Below the pieces are notes generated by a model. The model saw only the letters and a program-made list of their open reading frames with translations, ran no database searches and was not told the DNA's origin. From NCBI RefSeq assembly GCF_000758625.1, contig NZ_CP009283.1, positions 6,441,501 to 6,505,500 on the forward strand: DNA of 64,000 nt, written 5' to 3'. Source of the DNA: Paenibacillus sp. FSL R7-0273. Lineage in GTDB: Bacteria; Bacillota; Bacilli; Paenibacillales; Paenibacillaceae. This document shows, piece by piece, positions 54,348-63,822 of the stretch. A program made the translations under genes and the position numbers. The stretch's first letter is position 1, and each line of letters starts with the position of its first letter.

Positions 54348-55484
54348 TTATTGCGAACCCACTGTATACGTCACGGTCTTCACTTTTCCGTCAGGCAGCG
54401 TGGCATAAGTGAAGGTCATCAGATTCCCCTCCCGCTTCTTTAGGACAAGCATTTTACTAAGATAAAAATCATCCGATCCGTCTGCCCGGTCCCACTCTTT
54501 ACGGTCCCCGGCACTGATCAGTTGCGCACTAAGATTGATGCCTGTCCCGCTTGCAGTATTAATGGCATACAGCTGTGTGTTTGTCATGAATCGTGCCAGG
54601 ATAATATCCTTTGCCGCATATTCAATAGTGTATTGTCCTTCTATGCCTGTGATGGCTTCCAGATCAAACAGCTTGCCCAGGCTGCCGTCTGCATTAATGT
54701 ACTGTACGCCGGCACCATCGGTCATGTAGATCTGGGGGGTTTTTAGCAGAGGAGCCTTTATGTATGACTTGATATTATAGTGATAGTCCATCTGCTTTAC
54801 AATTGTGCCGTCTTGAATCAGCGCCTGGTAGCCGTTGCTTATGTCCTGGAACATTGCATAATGGTTATCGGTGAGCAGCAGAAGCTCCGTACCCTTACCT
54901 ACATTCTTAACCTCAAGACCATGGGTATAAATCAGATCAGCAAACGGCAGTTCTCCGATCAGCACCGGCTTTCCGGAAGCAGAGATACTATAGAAGACAT
55001 TGCCGTTCTTTTGTGACACCCAGTAGGTTCTGCCTTGAGCCGAAGCAACCGAATAACGTAGCTCATCCACAATGTTCAAGCTGCCGCTGTCCTTGTCATA
55101 AACCGTTTTGCCGCCCAGCAGACTGACTGCTGATACCAGCGGTACATAGATTTTACCTTTGAGAATATGCGGCGCCTTAGTCAGGCTTGCTGCAGTACCG
55201 TCTACAGTTGCGCTAACAGTACCGGCAGTCAAAGCAACCTCGCGGCCGGGACGGATCAGCTTAGCCGACCTCGTGCTCTGATTCCAGGTAAGGGCGTAGC
55301 CCATCGTCTGTGCCAGCTGCTGCAGCGGAACAAGCGTAGTACCAGAAGTAACTACCTGGCTGCGGCCCAGTGAGGTCTCTTTGTAATTCAGCTGAATAAC
55401 GCTGGCCGAGGCTGCAGATGCTGCTCCCGGACTTAAAGCAATAGCCGCTGCCAGAATGCCGGCAGCCAGCTTCCAATTTTTCAT
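54348..55484 (-). CDS. Secreted protein with copper-amine-oxidase N-terminal-like stalk domain
   Basis: 378 residues. Signal peptide (about 1-25, ASAASA). Residues about 30-145 resemble the Cu-amine-oxidase N-terminal (stalk) domain common in Paenibacillus surface proteins: TLVPLQQLAQTMGYALTW, KLIRPGREVALTAG, and IYVPLVSAVSLLGG. The remaining ~230 residues form a beta-rich unknown domain, possibly a repeat of short strands (propeller-like). Start with SD AGGGGAGAC. Expected to be secreted or wall-associated. It sits upstream of the small lipoprotein gene. Confidence 0.85.
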   Translation of the reverse strand: MKNWKLAAGILAAAIALSPGAASAASASVIQLNYKETSLGRSQVVTSGTTLVPLQQLAQTMGYALTWNQSTRSAKLIRPGREVALTAGTVSATVDGTAASLTKAPHILKGKIYVPLVSAVSLLGGKTVYDKDSGSLNIVDELRYSVASAQGRTYWVSQKNGNVFYSISASGKPVLIGELPFADLIYTHGLEVKNVGKGTELLLLTDNHYAMFQDISNGYQALIQDGTIVKQMDYHYNIKSYIKAPLLKTPQIYMTDGAGVQYINADGSLGKLFDLEAITGIEGQYTIEYAAKDIILARFMTNTQLYAINTASGTGINLSAQLISAGDRKEWDRADGSDDFYLSKMLVLKKREGNLMTFTYATLPDGKVKTVTYTVGSQ

Positions 55485-55574
55485 TATGTAAGTCTCCCCT
55501 ATAATAGAATAGCTTCTGTACTATTGGACGAGCGTAAATGGAAAAAGTTTCAATATACAAGAGGCTTTCTCCAA

Positions 55575-55624
55575 ATAAAAAACACCCCTCCGTTCCGCAG
55601 AGCTACTGCAGACAAACAGGGTGT
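55575..55624 (-). terminator. Intrinsic terminator after the isochorismatase-like gene
   Basis: On the - strand ACACCC pairs with GGGTGT around a long internal region, followed by six Us. The loop is long and the stem partly imperfect. Confidence 0.6.
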
Positions 55625-55639
55625 CGTTGGTGTTCAATG

Positions 55640-56131
55640 CTACTGGTTAATCAAATATGGAATCACCGGATACGAGATCAGATTACGGTCTCTAGAGGCA
55701 GCAGTGATTACGTCGCTGTATGCGCTCAAAACGCCATTTTGCAGCAGAACCGGACGGAAGCCCCGCTCGCTTGCCCCGTTGTAGGTAAACTGCACGCAGT
55801 GCTCCATCGAGAAGCCGGCGATGATCAGCAGCTCGACACCATGGTCGTTCAGCAGCTGCTCCAGCCCTGTTTTCCAGAATGCATTAGAGTGCTCCTTGGT
55901 TACCTTCAGATCACTGTCCTTCACCTGAATTTCCGGAATGATATTGTAGCGTTCCCTGGTAGCTTCCTCTATGCCCTCAATATCCTGAATGTGAATGACC
56001 AGCTGATCCTTCTCCCGGAGCATGTCTGCGACATAATTAATATATTCACAGCCGCGGTCCAGCGTCTTCTGATCGACCGAATCCCGCACATAGATTTCCT
56101 GCATATCAATAATCAAATAACCCAGCTTCAT
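55640..56131 (-). CDS. Isochorismatase-like cysteine hydrolase
   Basis: 163 residues. Motifs YLIIDMQEIYV (catalytic Asp) and IIAGFSMEHCVQFTYNGASERG (catalytic Cys in the position of nicotinamidase/isochorismatase Cys) are present, and the catalytic Lys is likely in VKDSDLKVTKEHSNAF. The family hydrolyses amides of nicotinamide, N-carbamoyl compounds or isochorismate; the substrate is not known. The start ATG at 56131 has AGGAGG upstream. It is divergent from the c-di-AMP riboswitch, with 155 bases between. Confidence 0.88.
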   Translation of the reverse strand: MKLGYLIIDMQEIYVRDSVDQKTLDRGCEYINYVADMLREKDQLVIHIQDIEGIEEATRERYNIIPEIQVKDSDLKVTKEHSNAFWKTGLEQLLNDHGVELLIIAGFSMEHCVQFTYNGASERGFRPVLLQNGVLSAYSDVITAASRDRNLISYPVIPYLINQ

Positions 56132-56286
56132 CAAGGTCCTCCTTGTTGTAAAAAGATATGCCGATATCGTACAACATAATCAGACGGAATACCAAATAAC
56201 GTTTAATTAAAACTAAACTGTAAAAAGATAGCCTTGCAGCTGACGCCAACAACTTTGACTTAAGCAAACTTTGCAGGTTATACTTG

Positions 56287-56413
56287 AACTACGCTTAATT
56301 TCCAGCATTTCCAGCTGGAAAGCGGGGGAACCAGTCAATTGGGGCGAATCATTGAGATCAGCAATGTAGGGTACCATCTTACCCGAGTCCGTCAGCTAAC
56401 CTCGTCAGTAGTG
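56287..56413 (+). promoter_or_regulatory. c-di-AMP riboswitch (ydaO-yuaA type)
   Basis: Conserved blocks are in order: AGCGGGGGAACCA (56321-56333), TTGGGGCGAATC (56339-56350) and ACCCGAGTCCGTCAGCTAAC (56381-56400) followed by CTCGTC. The ends ACTAC and GTAGT can form P1. This is the signature of the ydaO family, which binds cyclic di-AMP and usually turns expression off. The terminator region that follows supports transcriptional control of the kamA-like gene. Confidence 0.9.
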
Positions 56414-56414
56414 G

Positions 56415-56474
56415 ATGGGTCTGCTTTTTTATGTTTCTAATAACATGAGACCCTTGTGCTAAGGGTCTCTTTTT
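56415..56474 (+). terminator. Terminator/antiterminator switch of the c-di-AMP riboswitch
   Basis: GAGACCCTT (56447-56455) pairs with AAGGGTCTC (56461-56469) and is followed by TTTTT. The same GAGACCC can instead pair with GGGTCT at 56417-56422, with an inner stem ATGTT/AACAT, forming an alternative hairpin. The two structures exclude each other, as expected of a transcription switch. Confidence 0.85.
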
Positions 56475-56567
56475 GTGTTCTTTAGAGACCCTGCTGGCTA
56501 ACAGTTTGGCTTTTGACATCAAGGCTCCCTATTGTCTCGCCATTCTGAGAACAAAGGAGAGATTCAT

Positions 56568-57731
56568 GTGCAAAAGGTACGATACATAACCGACATTAAC
56601 AAAATGGAAATACTGCCCGAAGCAGAAAGAGCCCGGCTCAAGGAGGTCACGGACAAATTTGTGTTCCGGGCGAACGACTACTATCTGTCCCTGATAGACT
56701 GGGAGGACCCGGATGATCCGATCCGCAGGCTCGTTGTTCCCGGAGAGGGAGAGCTCATGGAGTATGGGCAGTGGGATGCCTCCGATGAGGAAGCCAACTA
56801 TGTGGTGCCGGGCTGCCAGCATAAGTACCGGACTACCGCCCTGCTGATTGTCTCCGAGGTCTGCGGGGCCTACTGCCGCTATTGCTTCCGCAAACGGCTG
56901 TTCCGCAATGATGTCAAAGAAGCCTCCTTCGATGTCACCGCCGGAATTGAGTATATCGCCGCCCATCCGGAGATCAACAACGTTCTGCTGACCGGAGGCG
57001 ACAGTCTGATCCTCTCGACAACCAAGCTGCGCTTCATCATTGAGAGCCTGCGGGCCATCCCGCATGTTAAAATCATCCGCCTCGGCTCCAAGCTGCCGGT
57101 ATTCAATCCGATGCGTATCTCCCAGGACCCCGAGCTGCTGGAGCTGATCCGCACCCACTCTACTGTAGAAAAACGAATTTATATTATGGCGCATATTAAT
57201 CATCCGCGGGAAATCACACCTGAGGCCAAGCGGGCCGTAAGAGCCCTGCATGACGCCGGGGCAATTATCGTCAATCAGACTCCGGTGCTTAAGGGCATTA
57301 ACGATGACCCTGCTGTTCTGGGTGAGCTGCTGGACCGCCTGTCCTGGGCCGGAATCACGCCCTACTATTTCTTTATTAACCGGCCGATCGCCGGCAACCG
57401 TGAATTCGTCCTGCCGCTTGAGCAGGTATACCGGATCGTCGAAGAAGCCAAAGCCCGAACCTCAGGCCTCGGCAAAAGAGTCAGGCTTTCCATGAGCCAC
57501 TCCTCCGGCAAAATCGAAATTCTGGCCATTGAAGACGGCAAAGCCTATCTTAAATACCATCAGTCCCGTGATCAGGAGTACGGAAAATTCATGATCCTCG
57601 ACTGCCCGGAGGATGCCGAATGGTTCGATGACCTGCCGGGGAATGAGCAATACTGGAGCAAGCCTGTGAAGAAAAGTACGGGTGTCACTGCATGTAATGC
57701 AGCGTTACAGGAGACTGTTATTGCGAAGTAA
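56568..57731 (+). CDS. KamA-family radical SAM protein (divergent lysine 2,3-aminomutase relative)
   Basis: 387 residues, shorter than typical KamA (about 415-470). Radical SAM cluster motif CGAYCRYCFRKR (about residues 103-114) is intact. The PLP-lysine motif of KamA (PGGGGK) reads SHSSGK here, and the substrate-carboxylate Asp before it is not conserved, so lysine 2,3-aminomutase activity is doubtful. Start is GTG 56568, eight bases after AAAGGAG; the ATG at 56566 is out of frame. It is the only gene downstream of the c-di-AMP riboswitch. No ablB acetyltransferase is adjacent. Confidence 0.88.
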   Translation: MQKVRYITDINKMEILPEAERARLKEVTDKFVFRANDYYLSLIDWEDPDDPIRRLVVPGEGELMEYGQWDASDEEANYVVPGCQHKYRTTALLIVSEVCGAYCRYCFRKRLFRNDVKEASFDVTAGIEYIAAHPEINNVLLTGGDSLILSTTKLRFIIESLRAIPHVKIIRLGSKLPVFNPMRISQDPELLELIRTHSTVEKRIYIMAHINHPREITPEAKRAVRALHDAGAIIVNQTPVLKGINDDPAVLGELLDRLSWAGITPYYFFINRPIAGNREFVLPLEQVYRIVEEAKARTSGLGKRVRLSMSHSSGKIEILAIEDGKAYLKYHQSRDQEYGKFMILDCPEDAEWFDDLPGNEQYWSKPVKKSTGVTACNAALQETVIAK

Positions 57732-57750
57732 GACTCACTATTAAAACAAC

Positions 57751-57783
57751 GATAGCCCCGGAGATTGGATTATCCCGGGGCTG
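57751..57783. terminator. Possible bidirectional terminator after the KamA-like gene
   Basis: AGCCCCGG pairs with CCGGGGCT around GAGATTGGATTATC; T-rich sequence is weak on both sides. Confidence 0.5.
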
Positions 57784-57805
57784 TTCAATATTTCCGCTAT
57801 AAGCT

Positions 57806-58705
57806 CTACTCCAGCTCAGCCGGTTTAACAATTGCTGGGATCTTATTATTCTTGGAGTATTTCGCTTCAATCTTGGTAGTGTATGTATCCTTCGCTCCGT
57901 CAGCTGCTAATACATAGCTCAGGTCAACAGTCAGCTTCTCTGTCTGCCATGTCTTGGTATTGACGAATACCTTCCAGGTTACACTCTTCGGCTGCAGGGT
58001 CTCCCCATCCCAAAGATTCTCCTGATCATATAAGGTAATGACCGCCTTAGCTGCCGCCGGATCAGTCAGTGTAAACTGCATAACAGTCTGTGTTCCGGCA
58101 GTACTTATTTTCATGGATTTTTTGTAGGCTTTGACGGAATCCAGCATGGCTGCAGGATCATACTGGCCTTTGGAGTAAAAGGTATTCCACTCTGCCTTCT
58201 CCAGGTCAATCCAATACTGCGCCTCAGGATCAATCGGCTCTCCGTCGCCGTCCGTTACAGTATCAGTATTGCTAAGCTCTTCACTACTTTCATAGTCTCC
58301 TTCAGAATCTGCGATAAGCTCGCTGCCGTCTACCAGATAGTAGGACTCCTTATCATTTGCGTACAGCTCATAAGAAGTCTCCAGCAGGCTGACTTTTACA
58401 CTTCCTGCTGCAGCAAAGGCAGGCAGGCGGTTAATATCCAGATTGAGCGTGTTGGTATTGCTGATCTTCACGCCTCCGCTTTGTACATCCTGTTTCTTGG
58501 TCACATCAATGTGAAAATTCTTAAGTGTCTTTGCTGCTGCAGTTACCTTGCTGATCACCTGATCGGCCGTTAATGCTTTAGCCGCAGGAGCCTTGGCAGC
58601 CGCTGCCGACACTGTATCAGAGCCGGACACCCCTTCAGCCGCTCCCGACAGCAGCACAACCCCCGCTACCAGACTTGTGCCGATTGTTTTTAGTACCCTT
58701 TTCAT
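57806..58705 (-). CDS. Secreted protein of unknown function (DUF6612-like)
   Basis: 299 residues. Signal peptide (about 1-35) then an Ala-rich linker; the mature part has VISKVTAAAKTLKNFHIDVT and ATWKVFVNTKTWQTEKLTVD-like strands found in Bacillota lipoprotein-like proteins with an amphipathic-pocket (LppX/YusW-type) fold. No lipobox Cys is visible. The start at 58705 has GAGGGAG upstream; ATGs further up are less likely. The specific Pfam name is a recollection and may be wrong. Function unknown. Confidence 0.65.
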   Translation of the reverse strand: MKRVLKTIGTSLVAGVVLLSGAAEGVSGSDTVSAAAAKAPAAKALTADQVISKVTAAAKTLKNFHIDVTKKQDVQSGGVKISNTNTLNLDINRLPAFAAAGSVKVSLLETSYELYANDKESYYLVDGSELIADSEGDYESSEELSNTDTVTDGDGEPIDPEAQYWIDLEKAEWNTFYSKGQYDPAAMLDSVKAYKKSMKISTAGTQTVMQFTLTDPAAAKAVITLYDQENLWDGETLQPKSVTWKVFVNTKTWQTEKLTVDLSYVLAADGAKDTYTTKIEAKYSKNNKIPAIVKPAELE

Positions 58706-58848
58706 CCCGAATCTCCCTCTCGGATTGCAATGCCCGCCACAGCAAACCTCTCCCAAGGCTGCCCCTCCGGCTATCCGATCATAGTATATTTGCCATGGGC
58801 ACTTGTCCCACCATTAATCTATCATGGAGATAATTTCCTGTAAATGAT

Positions 58849-58895
58849 CAAAAGCCGGCCCCGCTCTGAATACCATCAGAGCGGGGCCGGCTTCA
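58849..58895 (-). terminator. Intrinsic terminator after lacZ
   Basis: An 18-base-pair near-perfect stem AAGCCGGCCCCGCTCTGA with a short loop is followed by TTTTGATC on the - strand. Confidence 0.9.
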
Positions 58896-58911
58896 TTTCT
58901 ACAGCATTACA

Positions 58912-61900
58912 TTAATTCTCTCCCAAACCCAAACCGGACAGGAAGAATTCATATTCCAGCGGCTGGTCTGCAGGAATTCTGTATTCCGGATGGACCGGTG
59001 CGCCCCAGCTGTCGTCACCGCCGACGCCCATTTGTCTGCCGGCAACAGTTACTACAGTGTAGTGAACCTGCGGAAGCTCAAACGGATGAGCGGCATGCTC
59101 CAGCTCGAATGCGGTATATGGCGACAAGGTACATTCTACAGGAGCGCTTGCCGGAGCTGTAATCTGCAGCCCGACTCCTGCTTTATCGGTAATACTCACG
59201 CGGCGGACACCCGTGCGGTTGCCTGATTCCTGCGGTACAAGATAGCGGGACGGCAGTTCCTGTACCTTGCGGCTGAACACACCGAGTCTGGCGCCGAACG
59301 CACGGTCGATGTAGTTCTCCTCAGGTCCCATTGCGTACCACTCGGACTGCTCATAGTCAGCCGACATCTTGAAGAATAAGGCTACGATCGGCACATCCGG
59401 AAGTCCGGCAGCACCGGAATAACGCGTACGAACTCTTACCGTTCCGTTGCCGTACACAGTATAAGCTGTCTTAAACGCCAGCTCCTCATGAATGCTGAAC
59501 CGGTAATCAAAGCTTACCGTTACTGCGCCTTCCTCCTGCTCAAGGCTTCCCTCTACGCATTTGCGGGCCAGACTGGCAGCGTACCAGGCTCCGCCATGGT
59601 ATCCGAGCTGGGTTCCCTTGTCGTTGTCAGTAGCTGCACGCCAGAAAAGCGGCGCCGGAGGAGCCTCAATCATCTCATGTCCGTGATAGTTCAGCGACAC
59701 GAGCGATCCGACCTGCTTGGAGAAGATTACGGTAAAGCCTTCGCCGATTACGCCGATCTGCACATCTCCTTCTACTACGTTCAGTGCGCCTGCAGGCAGT
59801 TCAGCCTGCGCAGCCTCCACATTGAAGATATGCTCGCCAAAGGCGATTTCATATCCTGCTTCGGCCCACAGCTCAGCTTCCTTCAGTACCAGAGAAGCCT
59901 GGATGCTGTACTCGCCCGGAGTCCCTTCCGTATGCGGAAGCTCAATCGGTACCCGTACTTCGCTTTGCGGAGCTGCGCTGACATCTGTGGTCCACCTGCC
60001 AAGCAGCTCGCCCTCACAATACAGGCTGTATTCCAGTGCCAGATGCTCCGTTCCTGCGAACAGGCTTTCATTCGTCACGCGGATGCCTGTCAGGTCTGGC
60101 GCAAGCTTGTAGTTCTGATACAGGAATTTAACCTCCTGCATCTTAGGTGTCCACTTCCGGTCAGCGAACACAATGCCGTTCCCGCAGAAGCTGTAATCCG
60201 TCGGACGGTCACCGAAATCTCCGCCGTACGCGAAGAATTCATTACCATAGCGGTCCTTCTTGAGAATGGACTGGTCGATGTAATCCCAGATGAAACCGCC
60301 CTGGTACATCGGGTATTTGTTCTCAAGCTCAGTATACTTATGCATGCCGCCGACGGAGTTACCCATCGCGTGCATGTATTCGCAGCTGAGATACGGCTTG
60401 TCCGGATTACTGTTCAAATATTCCTCAATGTCGGCCGGCTTCGCGTACATCCGGCTCTCCATATCGCTTGTATCATTATAATTGCGGTCATAGAACACGC
60501 CTTCATAGTGAACGAGACGGCTGTTGTCCCGGCTGCGGAACCAGTTCGCCACATCCAGAATGACTTGCCCCGCATACGATTCGTTACCGCAGGACCAGAT
60601 CAGAATGGACGGATGGTTCTTGTCCCGCTCCACCATATTGACCGCACGGTCCAGCACGATGTCATGCCATTTCGGATCATTATGCGGAATATTCCAGGAC
60701 GGCTCGACCGCGCCCATCTTCTGCCAGGAGCCGTGGGTTTCCAGGTTCATTTCATCGATGACATAAACCCCGTATTCATCGCACAGCTCATACCATAAAG
60801 TCTGGTTCGGATAGTGCGAGGTCCGGACGGCATTGATGTTGCTTCTCTTCAGCGTCTCAATATCCCACAGCATATCCTCACGGGTAATGTTGCGGCCTGT
60901 GCGGCAGTTGAATTCATGGCGGTTGACGCCCTTGAAGACAATCCGTTTGCCGTTGATGCACATCAGCTTGTTCTTCATCTCGAACCGGCGGAAGCCTGCC
61001 TTCTGCACAACAGCTTCGACAACAGCTCCGTCTGCCCCCGTCAAAGTGAGACAAACGGTATAGAGATACGGGGTCTCTGCACTCCAGGTCAGAACATCTG
61101 CTACTTCACCCGATAGGGTTAGCTCTTGCCCGTCAAACACACCCCCGCTGCTGAGCCGAACCTCCCCGTCACGGTCCTTCAGCTCAAGCTTGGCACTTAC
61201 CGTATCCTGCGGCAACTCCAGCAGGCGCATGGTTACATTCAGACTGCCTTGTGTGTAAGTATCGTCCAGCTCAGCCCGTACCTCGAGATCACGGATATGG
61301 ACCTTTGGAACCGTATATAAGTACACCTCACGGAAAATCCCGGAGAACCGCCAGAAATCCTGATCCTCCAGCCAGCCGCCGGTGCTGCGCTGGTAGACCT
61401 CAACAGCCAGCTTGTTTTTGCCTGCCCGCATAAACGGGGTCAGGTCAAATTCTGAGGGAGTGAAGCTGTCCTCGGCATAGCCGACGAATTCACCGTTCAG
61501 CCAGACATAGAACGCCGATTCAACACCCTGGAACGAAATGAACAGCGGTCCGTTCTCCATATTTTCCGGCAGGCGGAACTCCTTAACGTAGCTGCCGACC
61601 GGATTATGGTCCGGAGAGATGTGCGGCGGACGGAGATCAATCAGCCCATCCCAAGGGTACATTGTATTTACATATTGCGGCCGGCCGTAGCCCTGCAGCT
61701 GAATATGTCCGGGAACCTGAATATTGTCCCAGCCTGTGCAATTGAATTCTTCCTTATAAAAAGCTTCCACACGGCTTGCCGGATTCGGCGCATAGCTGAA
61801 TTTCCAGCTTCCGTTCAGGCTGAAGCGCATATCCATCGGCGCTCCGGCCTCTGCCTCAGCCAGATTTGAATAATAGCGGTGATCCGAATGAGCCTCGACC

Positions 61901-61965
61901 CGGTTCACCTTAAAGGTGCCCGGATCTTCCAGCCAGCTCAAGCTTGGGTTAACTGCCAATTTCAT
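58912..61965 (-). CDS. lacZ: Beta-galactosidase (GH2, LacZ type)
   Basis: 1017 residues, five-domain LacZ architecture. The acid/base Glu is in VIDEMNLETHG (about residue 404) and the nucleophile Glu in CEYMHAMGNS (about 530). It hydrolyses terminal beta-galactosides. No signal peptide, so it is cytosolic. SD AGAGGAGG precedes ATG 61965. It follows the second permease by 34 bases, so it is probably cotranscribed with the ABC importer that brings in its substrate (lactose, lacto-N-biose or a plant galactoside; inference). Confidence 0.95.
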   Translation of the reverse strand: MKLAVNPSLSWLEDPGTFKVNRVEAHSDHRYYSNLAEAEAGAPMDMRFSLNGSWKFSYAPNPASRVEAFYKEEFNCTGWDNIQVPGHIQLQGYGRPQYVNTMYPWDGLIDLRPPHISPDHNPVGSYVKEFRLPENMENGPLFISFQGVESAFYVWLNGEFVGYAEDSFTPSEFDLTPFMRAGKNKLAVEVYQRSTGGWLEDQDFWRFSGIFREVYLYTVPKVHIRDLEVRAELDDTYTQGSLNVTMRLLELPQDTVSAKLELKDRDGEVRLSSGGVFDGQELTLSGEVADVLTWSAETPYLYTVCLTLTGADGAVVEAVVQKAGFRRFEMKNKLMCINGKRIVFKGVNRHEFNCRTGRNITREDMLWDIETLKRSNINAVRTSHYPNQTLWYELCDEYGVYVIDEMNLETHGSWQKMGAVEPSWNIPHNDPKWHDIVLDRAVNMVERDKNHPSILIWSCGNESYAGQVILDVANWFRSRDNSRLVHYEGVFYDRNYNDTSDMESRMYAKPADIEEYLNSNPDKPYLSCEYMHAMGNSVGGMHKYTELENKYPMYQGGFIWDYIDQSILKKDRYGNEFFAYGGDFGDRPTDYSFCGNGIVFADRKWTPKMQEVKFLYQNYKLAPDLTGIRVTNESLFAGTEHLALEYSLYCEGELLGRWTTDVSAAPQSEVRVPIELPHTEGTPGEYSIQASLVLKEAELWAEAGYEIAFGEHIFNVEAAQAELPAGALNVVEGDVQIGVIGEGFTVIFSKQVGSLVSLNYHGHEMIEAPPAPLFWRAATDNDKGTQLGYHGGAWYAASLARKCVEGSLEQEEGAVTVSFDYRFSIHEELAFKTAYTVYGNGTVRVRTRYSGAAGLPDVPIVALFFKMSADYEQSEWYAMGPEENYIDRAFGARLGVFSRKVQELPSRYLVPQESGNRTGVRRVSITDKAGVGLQITAPASAPVECTLSPYTAFELEHAAHPFELPQVHYTVVTVAGRQMGVGGDDSWGAPVHPEYRIPADQPLEYEFFLSGLGLGEN

Positions 61966-61999
61966 TTCCTCCTCTGATAGAAAGTGAACTTGTAAATCA

Positions 62000-62824
62000 T
62001 TATTTCACTGATCCCACCATACCGGCAACGAATTGCTTCTGCATCAGGAAGAAGACGAGTGCTGTCGGAAGTGTAGAGATAACGACTGCGGCCATTATAA
62101 CACCGAAATCCGGAGAGTAGCTGGAGCCCAGGTTCGAGATCAGCAGCGGAATCGTCCGTTTTTCCGGAGTCTGCAGCACGATCAGCGGCCAGAGGTAGTT
62201 ATTCCAGCTGGACATAAACGTGATGATTGCGGCGGCAGAATAGGTCGTCTTCATCGTCGGCATGTAGATTTTGAAGAACAGGCCCAGCTCCGATAATCCG
62301 TCAATCCGTCCGGCCTCAAGCAGCTCACGAGGGAACATCTTTGAGCTCTGCCGGAAGAAGAAGATCAGGAAAGCCGTCGTAAAGGTCGGAAGAACGACAG
62401 CAGCGACTGTATTAACCCCGATCAGCGGAGCAGCAGCCGACAGCTTGGAGAACATCTGATACAGCGGAACCATCAGCGCGGCAAAAGGGATCATCATGGA
62501 TAATAATAACAGATTGAAGACCATATCCTTCGCTTTGCTGCGGTAAATTTCAAATCCGTAGCCGGCCAGGGAAGCAACCAGCAGGGCCAGAACCGTTGTT
62601 GTCAGAGCGATTTTGAGCGTATTCCAGAGTGCAGGCACCAGGTTGATCGACTCTGTCAGCTTTCTGATATTGTCGAACAGTGCTGTACCGGGCAGCATTC
62701 TGCCCTGGGTCACGTCAACCGAAAGGTTAGTGGCGCTGATAATCATCCACAGAAACGGGAAAATCGAAACGAACGCGACAATGGACAGAAAAATATAAAT
62801 TGGGGCACGGCGTAAGCTTCTCAT
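62000..62824 (-). CDS. Carbohydrate ABC permease (MalG type) of the galactoside operon
   Basis: 274 residues, six membrane segments, EAA loop EAGRIDGLSELGLFFKIYMPTMK. The start ATG overlaps the previous gene stop (TAATG). Part of the operon solute-binding protein, permease, permease, lacZ. Substrate inferred from lacZ. Confidence 0.92.
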   Translation of the reverse strand: MRSLRRAPIYIFLSIVAFVSIFPFLWMIISATNLSVDVTQGRMLPGTALFDNIRKLTESINLVPALWNTLKIALTTTVLALLVASLAGYGFEIYRSKAKDMVFNLLLLSMMIPFAALMVPLYQMFSKLSAAAPLIGVNTVAAVVLPTFTTAFLIFFFRQSSKMFPRELLEAGRIDGLSELGLFFKIYMPTMKTTYSAAAIITFMSSWNNYLWPLIVLQTPEKRTIPLLISNLGSSYSPDFGVIMAAVVISTLPTALVFFLMQKQFVAGMVGSVK

Positions 62825-63711
62825 TATTTATCATCACCTGCCAGTTTGATTTGAAGGAAGGCCAGAACAACAATCATGGCTACGATAGAATACGACACGG
62901 TAGCGGCATATCCGAAGTCAGGCGTGTATTTGAACGAAAGATTATAAATATATTGGGAAATGGAGAGCGTCGCGTTGCCGGGACCTCCCTTAGTTATATT
63001 CATAATTTCATCGAACAGCTGCAGGGTACCAATAGTCGAGGTAATCGACGTAAACAGAATGATTGGCTTGAGCAGTGGCACGGTAATCGCGAAAAATTGT
63101 CTCGGACCCGAAGCACCGTCAATTTTTGCAGCTTCATAAATGGAACTGTCGATGTTTTGCAGCGAGGAGAGGAAGAAAATCATATTGTATCCCGTCCAGC
63201 GCCAGGTAATGGCGATAATAATGGTAACCTTTGCCCAGAAGGGATCGGAGATCCACTGGATCGGTTCAGACAGGATGTGCAGGTTCATTAAAGCCAGGTT
63301 AATCAGGCCGTCATTGCCAAACAGATATTTGAACACGACGGAGTAAGCTACAAGTGAGGTTACGCAAGGCAGGAAGATCGCTGTACGGAAAAAGCCTTTG
63401 AAGCGCAGCTTGCTGTCATTCAGCAGCACCGAAATCATCATCGCAAACACGATCATAACTGGTACCTGTACAATCAGGAACAGGAAGGTATTCTTTACTG
63501 CGGTAAAAAAGGTTTTGTCGCTGAGCAGGCGTTTGTAGTTGGTTAATCCGTCAAAATGAAGATTAGCCCCTGCACCCGTTTTGAACGAGAGCAGCAAGGC
63601 TTGAATCATCGGATAGAAATAAAACAGACAGATCATGAGGACGGCTGCAGCAATAAACAGCCAGCCGGTAAGCTTAGCGCGGTTGCGCATGGTATGGTTC
63701 ACAGCTCTCAT
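62824..63711 (-). CDS. Carbohydrate ABC permease (MalF type) of the galactoside operon
   Basis: 295 residues, six membrane segments, EAA loop EAAKIDGASGPRQFFAITVPLLKP. The start is uncertain: ATG 63711 directly abuts AAAGGA, while GTG 63702 and ATG 63690 have better spacing; translation could begin at any. Pairs with the permease at 62000-62824. Confidence 0.9.
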   Translation of the reverse strand: MRAVNHTMRNRAKLTGWLFIAAAVLMICLFYFYPMIQALLLSFKTGAGANLHFDGLTNYKRLLSDKTFFTAVKNTFLFLIVQVPVMIVFAMMISVLLNDSKLRFKGFFRTAIFLPCVTSLVAYSVVFKYLFGNDGLINLALMNLHILSEPIQWISDPFWAKVTIIIAITWRWTGYNMIFFLSSLQNIDSSIYEAAKIDGASGPRQFFAITVPLLKPIILFTSITSTIGTLQLFDEIMNITKGGPGNATLSISQYIYNLSFKYTPDFGYAATVSYSIVAMIVVLAFLQIKLAGDDK

Positions 63712-63822
63712 TCCTTTCTCTATACAGGCGTATATCTTTACATAGGAGAAGCCGCTATCCTCCGTCCTGGCTCTAGACGGCAGGTAGGGAGGACAGCGGA
63801 GTAATCAGGTATTACAAGATCT

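Noticed and set aside
56221..56567. Lysine riboswitch before the KamA-like gene
   Set aside because: The conserved blocks match the ydaO c-di-AMP class, not the lysine riboswitch.
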